In this document: piece by piece, positions 58,916 to 64,000 of the stretch | Layout of the letters: every line of letters starts with the position of its first letter | How positions within the stretch are numbered: the first letter of the stretch is position 1 | Source of the DNA: Mucilaginibacter sabulilitoris | Lineage (GTDB): Bacteria; Bacteroidota; Bacteroidia; Sphingobacteriales; Sphingobacteriaceae | Assembly: GCF_034262375.1 (NCBI RefSeq) | Contig: NZ_CP139558.1 | Span: 7,006,001-7,070,000, forward strand | Length of the DNA: 64,000 nt | Direction of reading: 5' to 3' | Program-made: the position numbers and the translations under genes | Notes under the pieces: generated by a model | Database searches by the model: none | What the model was told of the DNA's origin: nothing | Seen by the model: only the letters and a program-made list of their open reading frames with translations

Positions 58916-59509
58916 TTGCATTGCAGCTACAATTTACCTTACACCAATTTTCATTTACAGGCGGGCAATATTGTGGCGCAGCAGTTTTATGGTAAAATTA
59001 ATGTGGAGGCTGCCTATGCCCTGTATTATTTTAGCAAAGGCGGCAAGGTGCAGAACCTGATGCACCACTTTAAACATAAGGGTATGCCACAAATAGGCAA
59101 TTTGCTGGGTAATATAGCCGGTGCTCAATTAAAAGGAAACGCCATTTTTAACAGCACCGATCTGATCGTTCCGGTGCCATTGCATAAAAGCCGGCTTAAA
59201 GAACGCGGCTATAATCAAAGTTTGTGCTTTGCTACCGGGCTGGCACAAAAATTAAACGCGACGGTTGAAGATAATAACCTGCAAAGAGTTGTTGCGACAG
59301 CAACACAAACCCATAAATCGCGCTTTGCGAGGTTTGAGAATATGCGGGAAGTATTTGTAATTAAACAACCCGAAAGATTAATGAACAAACATATTTTACT
59401 GGTTGACGATATCATTACAATCGGTTCAACATTGGAAGCCTGTGGTCTCGAGCTGCTAAAAATACCCGGATTGAAACTGAGTATTGCTACAATTGCCTAT
59501 GCACAGTAA
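58916..59509 (+). CDS. ComF-family phosphoribosyltransferase-like protein, N-terminus interrupted (197 aa)
   Basis: ComF proteins have a zinc ribbon and a phosphoribosyltransferase-like domain and help natural transformation or primosome work. The body is complete: HHFKHKGMPQIGNLLG, VPVPLHKSRLKERGYNQS, TQTHKSRFARFENM and the PRPP-loop HILLVDDIITIGSTLEACG. The frame is open upstream to the TGA at 58868. Only non-ATG starts (TTG at 58916, keeping the second CxxC pair's last cysteine) or later codons are available, so a protein made from this ORF would lack the first zinc cysteine pair. It lies 23 bp behind rlmN when the true start 58811 is counted. Confidence 0.85.
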   Translation: MHCSYNLPYTNFHLQAGNIVAQQFYGKINVEAAYALYYFSKGGKVQNLMHHFKHKGMPQIGNLLGNIAGAQLKGNAIFNSTDLIVPVPLHKSRLKERGYNQSLCFATGLAQKLNATVEDNNLQRVVATATQTHKSRFARFENMREVFVIKQPERLMNKHILLVDDIITIGSTLEACGLELLKIPGLKLSIATIAYAQ

Positions 59510-59530
59510 GGGAAATTCTAAAATGGCTGT

Positions 59531-59595
59531 TTGTCATCCTAAGGTACGAAGGATGTATTCGGCGATTAGATTCTTCACTACGTTCAGAATGACAA
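59531..59595. repeat. Inverted-repeat element between convergent genes (copy D)
   Basis: It opens TTGTCATCCTAAGGTACGAA and closes ACTACGTTCAGAATGACAA. The outer arms are complementary (TTGTCAT / ATGACAA) and the inner part is looser. It sits between comF (plus) and the hybrid kinase (minus), as copies A and B do for their neighbours. Confidence 0.75.
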
Positions 59596-59662
59596 GTTGG
59601 TAAATTAAACAAAAGTAAAGCGATCAAAATCCGAAATCGAACATCCGAAATCCCCAAATATC

Positions 59663-62600
59663 TTACTGGTGCTGGTACCGGCTTAATTTATCGTACAGCG
59701 ATTTAGGGTCAAATGGCTTTAATATAAAATCGTTCATGCCGGCGTTGCCTATTTCGCCCATTTGGTTACTGAGCATAGATGCGGTTAAGGCTATGATGGG
59801 CAGTTGCTGAAAATATGGTTCGGGTTTGGCCCGTATAATCTGAGTAGCCTCCAGCCCTCCCATTTCGGGCATGTGGATGTCCATTAATACCACGTTATAG
59901 GTACGGTTTGTTTCTATTTTATTAATAGCTTCGATACCGTTTTCGGCAAAATCGGCATCAGCACCCCATTTTTTCAGTATTTTATTTATTAATAACCGGT
60001 TTATCTGATTATCATCTACTACCAAAACACTTATTTTCAGGCCGTCTTCCACGCTGTTGTTGTTACTGTTTAAATAATTATCCGCTTTATTAAAAGTTAT
60101 GGTAAACCAAAAAGTTGAGCCCTGGCCCGGCATACTATCAACATTTATTCTTGAATCATGCAATTCAATTAAACGCTTGCTGATAGCCAGACCCAAACCA
60201 GTTCCGCCATACTTTCGCGTAATATCGGGTTCGGCTTGCTTAAACTGCTCAAATATGGTATTCAGTTTATCGCCGGCGATACCTATCCCGGTGTCTGAAA
60301 CTGAAAACCGTATCCGTACATCCTTTTCACTTTGCTGAATAACTTTCAGATCAATATTAACCCCGCCTTGCTCTGTAAACTTAACTGCATTACCTACCAG
60401 GTTCAATAATATCTGGCACAACCTGGTACGGTCGCCTATTACCATTGATGGTACGGAGTGGTCAATACTGTGGCTAAGATAAATATTTTTTTCATCGGCT
60501 TTATACCGCATTGATGTGGTAATACTCTGAATAAGCTCGTACATATCAACCTTTGCCTTTTCAAGCTCAATATTCCCGGTTTCAATTTTAGTAAAGTCAA
60601 GCACATCGTTGATCAGTGTCATTAAATTCTCTGCCGAAAACCTGAGTATCCCGAGGTTCTCCTTTTGCGATTCGAGCGGATTATCTTCCAGTAACAAGTG
60701 CGACATACCAATAACCGCATTAAGTGGTGTACGTATTTCATGGCTCATTACCGATATAAACATATCCTTCGCTCTGCTTAGCTGCAAGGCCTCTTCCTTA
60801 GCCAGTATCAGCTCAATTTCTGCTTTCTTTTTGGCGGTTATATCAATAATTACTTCAATATATTTGTCAACATTGCCGCTGCTGTCAATAATTACCGAAT
60901 TAATGACCGAAATCCATAACGGTTGTCCGTCCTTCCGGTAAATGAGCAGGTCAACCTCAAATGATTGTTTATTTTTAGAAAGCTCCCTGGCTTTTTGAAT
61001 GCTGGCAACATCGGTAAGTTCTCCTTTAAGTACATCGCCAAGGTGATTATTCCTAACCTCAGTTATATTATAGCCAGTAATTTGCTCAAAAGCTTTATTT
61101 ACCCACTCAACTTTCCCGTTATTATCATTAATTACAACGCCGCTGGTTGTACTACTGGCCACCAATGACAAGAGCGTAAGCTGGCTTTCTGTTTTTTTGC
61201 GTTCCGTAATATCAACCATTACGCCAATTTGCCGGTCAACTTTACCAGTTTCGTTGAATAAGGGGCTATTGGACAAAAATACCCAGCATGGGGTGCCATC
61301 TTTTTTATATATTTTTATTTCAATCTCATACGACTTATTTTCCTTAACTGCTTTTACAGCACTTTCAAACACAGCAAGGTCAGTATCTTCGCCAATAAGC
61401 GTTGTACCCATCACTTTTCCTTCCAGTTCGGCAAACGAGTAACCAATAATTTTTTCAAGCGCCTCGTTCATCCATAATATCTTGTTCTGGTCGTCTCGTA
61501 TAAAAATGCCGCTTGGCGATTTTCTTGCCGCGAATGATAAGATTTCCAGATCAAGCTCAATTTTTTTACGGGATGTTATATCTATGATAACCCTTATGAA
61601 TTTATCTATCTCCCCTTCCTTATTTCTGATTACGGAGTTAATAACAGTTATCCATATAGGAGTACCGTCTTTTCGGTTCATCGAAAGTTCAACCTCGTAC
61701 GATTCCTTTTTTTGTATCGATGCGTCTAACTTTTCAGTTGCCACCCTATCAAAAGGCTTACCTTTTAATGTGGCAGCAAGGTGTTTATTTTCAACATCGG
61801 CAAGGTTATAGCCCGTAATATTTTCAAATGCTTCATTTATCCATACCACCTTGTCGTCAACGTTACTTATAACAACACCATTGCCTACTTTGCTGGCTAC
61901 TAATGATAGTTGTTTAAGTTCCTTTACAACCTGTTTCTGATAGGTTACATCCCTGCCGCTGGCAAACCATTTATTGTCTTTAAATACAGCCGACCAACTT
62001 ATCCATTTTAAAATATGATCGGGGGTGAAAACAGGGGTTTCAAAATTGAATTTATCCTGACTGCCCAAACCTTCTTCTATTGTCCGCAGGAACATTTCCT
62101 TTTCTTTCTCCCTGAAAAAATCCCATATCGGTTTCCCGGTAACTTCATTCGTGTTATAACCTAAAACCGGTTTAACAGATTGATTTATGCGTTCAATTTG
62201 AAAATCGTGATTTAAAATACAATGAATATCGGGAGAGCTGTCAAAAAGTTCATGAAACTCCTTGTGTACCGCCAGGCTTTCTTCAAGGTCGCATTTTTGT
62301 TTACGCAGTATAAAGTGCGACATAACCTCATCGGCCAGTATCCGTAAGGCATCCCGTTGCTCGGGGCTGAGCAGGTGGGGCACGGTGTCAATAACACAGA
62401 GTGATCCTAAATGATATCCGTCCGGATCAATTAACGGCGCTCCGGCATAAAACCGTACATTTTGAGTAGTAACAAAAATGTTATCCTTAAAAGTATCATC
62501 CTGTAGCGTGTCTTCTATTTCCAGGATATCATCATTGAGGATGGTATGGTTGCAAAAAGCGCCGGCACGGGGAATTTCACCCATGCCAGCGCCAAATTTC

Positions 62601-62788
62601 GATTTAAGCCACTGCCTGTCGGCATCAATTAAAGTGATGAAAGCACCAGGCACATTACATATATAAGATGTAAGGCGGGTAATAGCATCATACTCCTTTT
62701 CGGGTAATGTATCTAATACATGGTATGACCGCAGGGCTGCTAAACGCTCTTTTTCTATTATTGAATTTTCCTGCTGCCTGATAGCCAT
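59663..62788 (-). CDS. Hybrid sensor histidine kinase/response regulator, GAF-PAS(4)-HK-REC (1041 aa)
   Basis: No signal peptide or membrane segment, so a cytoplasmic sensor. GAF domain about residues 25-160, then four PAS-type domains (about 170-290, 295-415, 420-540 and 545-665; each has the words GYN/GYS-x-x-E and DITxRK). HisKA holds the phospho-acceptor H683 (SHEIRTPLNAVIG). The ATPase has NLVGNAVKFTE, DTGIGIAG and GTGLGLAISKRL. The C-terminal receiver has the acceptor D970 (LMDIHMPEMGG). There is no DNA-binding output in the protein. The gene starts 3 bp after the glyA stop. Signal and output partner unknown. Confidence 0.92.
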   Translation of the reverse strand: MAIRQQENSIIEKERLAALRSYHVLDTLPEKEYDAITRLTSYICNVPGAFITLIDADRQWLKSKFGAGMGEIPRAGAFCNHTILNDDILEIEDTLQDDTFKDNIFVTTQNVRFYAGAPLIDPDGYHLGSLCVIDTVPHLLSPEQRDALRILADEVMSHFILRKQKCDLEESLAVHKEFHELFDSSPDIHCILNHDFQIERINQSVKPVLGYNTNEVTGKPIWDFFREKEKEMFLRTIEEGLGSQDKFNFETPVFTPDHILKWISWSAVFKDNKWFASGRDVTYQKQVVKELKQLSLVASKVGNGVVISNVDDKVVWINEAFENITGYNLADVENKHLAATLKGKPFDRVATEKLDASIQKKESYEVELSMNRKDGTPIWITVINSVIRNKEGEIDKFIRVIIDITSRKKIELDLEILSFAARKSPSGIFIRDDQNKILWMNEALEKIIGYSFAELEGKVMGTTLIGEDTDLAVFESAVKAVKENKSYEIEIKIYKKDGTPCWVFLSNSPLFNETGKVDRQIGVMVDITERKKTESQLTLLSLVASSTTSGVVINDNNGKVEWVNKAFEQITGYNITEVRNNHLGDVLKGELTDVASIQKARELSKNKQSFEVDLLIYRKDGQPLWISVINSVIIDSSGNVDKYIEVIIDITAKKKAEIELILAKEEALQLSRAKDMFISVMSHEIRTPLNAVIGMSHLLLEDNPLESQKENLGILRFSAENLMTLINDVLDFTKIETGNIELEKAKVDMYELIQSITTSMRYKADEKNIYLSHSIDHSVPSMVIGDRTRLCQILLNLVGNAVKFTEQGGVNIDLKVIQQSEKDVRIRFSVSDTGIGIAGDKLNTIFEQFKQAEPDITRKYGGTGLGLAISKRLIELHDSRINVDSMPGQGSTFWFTITFNKADNYLNSNNNSVEDGLKISVLVVDDNQINRLLINKILKKWGADADFAENGIEAINKIETNRTYNVVLMDIHMPEMGGLEATQIIRAKPEPYFQQLPIIALTASMLSNQMGEIGNAGMNDFILKPFDPKSLYDKLSRYQHQ

Positions 62789-62791
62789 TTA

Positions 62792-64000
62792 TTAATCCGA
62801 GCTGTTCTCTCTGTACAAAGGGTAGTCGTACATCAGCTTGTGGACCTTTTTACGTATTTTTTTCAAAGAAGGTTCATTTTCCGGATCGGTAATTACTGCA
62901 TCTATCAATTCAACTATATGATCCATCTGTTTCTCCTTCATCCCGCGTGTAGTGATGGCTGCTGTGCCCACACGTATACCTGAGGTTACAAAAGGCGATT
63001 TATCATCATAAGGCACCATATTTTTATTAACAGTAATGTCTGCAGTTACCAATGCATTCTCTGCGGCTTTTCCAGTAATATTTTTATTACGCAGATCTAT
63101 CAGCATTAAATGGTTATCAGTGCCGCCCGATATAATTTCATAACCGCGCTTAACAAAAGCTTCGGCCATGGCATTGGCATTCTTTTTAACCTGTACTATA
63201 TATTTCATGTAGCTTTCGCTCAAAGCCTCGCCAAAAGCTATTGCTTTTGCAGCTATGATGTGCTCAAGCGGGCCACCCTGGGTACCAGGAAAAACAGCCA
63301 TATCCAGTAATGACGACATCATCCTTACTTCGCCTTTTGGTGTTTTTATACCGAACGGGTTTTCAAAATCTTTACCTAATAAGATCAAACCACCACGCGG
63401 ACCGCGCAATGTTTTATGTGTAGTGGTAGTAACGATATGGCAATGCGGCAGCGGATCGGTCAATAAACCACGGGCTATAAGCCCGGCCGGGTGCGAAATA
63501 TCGGCCAACACCAAAGCGCCTACCTTATCGGCAACTTTACGTATAAATTCATAATCCCAATCACGTGAGTAAGCCGAAGCACCGCAAATGATCAGTTTTG
63601 GTTTTTCTTTTAGCGCTACTTTTTCCAGTTGTTTATAATCAACCAAACCGGTTTCTTTAACTACTCCGTAAAAATGCGGCTCATATAATTTACCTGAAAA
63701 GTTAACGGGCGAACCATGTGTTAAGTGTCCCCCATGCGACAAATCAAATCCTAATATTTTATCGCCCGGCTGAAGAACAGCCAGCATCACTGCTGCGTTT
63801 GCCTGAGCGCCCGAATGAGGCTGCACGTTTGCCCACTCGGCATTAAATAATTGTTTAGCTCTCTCAATAGCGATGGTTTCAATTTCATCAACTACCTGGC
63901 AACCGCCATAATAGCGTTTTCCTGGTAAACCTTCGGCGTATTTATTGGTTGCAACAGATCCTGCCGCTTCCATAACCTGCCGGCTCACAAAATTTTCAGA
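62792..64000 (-). CDS. glyA: Serine hydroxymethyltransferase GlyA (5' end outside window)
   Basis: GlyA interconverts serine and glycine with tetrahydrofolate, the main one-carbon source. The visible 402 residues start ENFVSRQVMEAAGSVATNK, so only about 20 N-terminal residues are missing. Family landmarks: YAEGLPGKRYYGGC, ANVQPHSGAQANAAV, DISHPAGLIA, and the PLP-lysine block VTTTTHKTLRGPRGG. The frame is open to the window edge. The kinase gene follows 3 bp after its stop, so the two are very likely one transcript. Confidence 0.96.
   Translation of the reverse strand, partial: SENFVSRQVMEAAGSVATNKYAEGLPGKRYYGGCQVVDEIETIAIERAKQLFNAEWANVQPHSGAQANAAVMLAVLQPGDKILGFDLSHGGHLTHGSPVNFSGKLYEPHFYGVVKETGLVDYKQLEKVALKEKPKLIICGASAYSRDWDYEFIRKVADKVGALVLADISHPAGLIARGLLTDPLPHCHIVTTTTHKTLRGPRGGLILLGKDFENPFGIKTPKGEVRMMSSLLDMAVFPGTQGGPLEHIIAAKAIAFGEALSESYMKYIVQVKKNANAMAEAFVKRGYEIISGGTDNHLMLIDLRNKNITGKAAENALVTADITVNKNMVPYDDKSPFVTSGIRVGTAAITTRGMKEKQMDHIVELIDAVITDPENEPSLKKIRKKVHKLMYDYPLYRENSSD

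Noticed and set aside
1..64000. CRISPR arrays, rRNA, tRNA and prophage genes
   Set aside because: No regularly spaced repeats, no rRNA-like or tRNA cloverleaf sequence in the spacers, and no phage structural genes were seen by reading. A scan with dedicated RNA models would be needed to exclude small ncRNAs.

Overview
The window is chromosomal DNA from a member of the Bacteroidota, most likely family Sphingobacteriaceae and close to Mucilaginibacter or Pedobacter. The evidence is the gene content: SprA of the type IX secretion system, the Bacteroidota form of LptE, TonB-plug/MG2 surface proteins, the order miaB / sigma-54 activator / lptE / TPR / secG / groES / groEL, and TAnnTTTG-type -7 promoter boxes. 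The genus is inference. I saw no rRNA, tRNA, CRISPR array, prophage or plasmid gene.

Layout. 1-5400: the 3' part of ettA, an 850-bp spacer full of dispersed repeats, ilvE, and a complete IS1182-family element sitting in the loop of the ilvE terminator. 5400-17100: mostly single genes (secreted histidine phosphatase, clpS, a secreted Gly/Arg-rich protein, a large MG2/TonB-plug protein, dcd, a divergent Old Yellow Enzyme/HxlR pair, a PPTase-lipB-SGNH operon, sdaA). 17200-26000: small membrane proteins, then a tight cluster of RDD (divergent), SpoIIM, membrane protein, DUF4129, DUF4350, MoxR ATPase, DUF58 and a 64-residue membrane protein, followed by MscS. 26300-33900, minus strand: groEL, groES, secG, TPR protein, lptE, sigma-54 activator, miaB. 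34000-46400: an AsmA-like protein, then sprA, ruvA and malic enzyme. 46500-57600, minus strand: lytic transglycosylase, gatA, two TatA-type genes, an EnvC-like protein, a DUF4292 lipoprotein, a TPR protein, dut, a flippase, acylphosphatase and an amidohydrolase. 57700-64000: rlmN and a comF with an in-frame TGA, then a large hybrid histidine kinase lying 3 bp behind glyA, which runs off the window.

How the genes work together. Much of the window concerns the envelope: T9SS (sprA), LPS transport (lptE), Sec and Tat export (secG, tatA), peptidoglycan turnover (transglycosylase, EnvC-like), polysaccharide flipping and osmotic protection (mscS). A second theme is nucleotide and translation upkeep (dcd, dut, miaB, rlmN, gatA, ettA, ruvA).

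The best leads are: (1) a TGA exactly at the first zinc-ribbon cysteine of comF; (2) a palindromic intergenic repeat carried in frame inside miaB, with a near-identical copy in a spacer 20 kb away; (3) an IS1182 element that split a terminator at its loop with a GAAC duplication; (4) the MoxR/DUF58/DUF4129/DUF4350/SpoIIM/RDD cluster, conserved but without an assigned function; (5) several families of dispersed palindromic repeats, one found mainly between convergent genes. I found no clearly new multi-gene system beyond the MoxR cluster.
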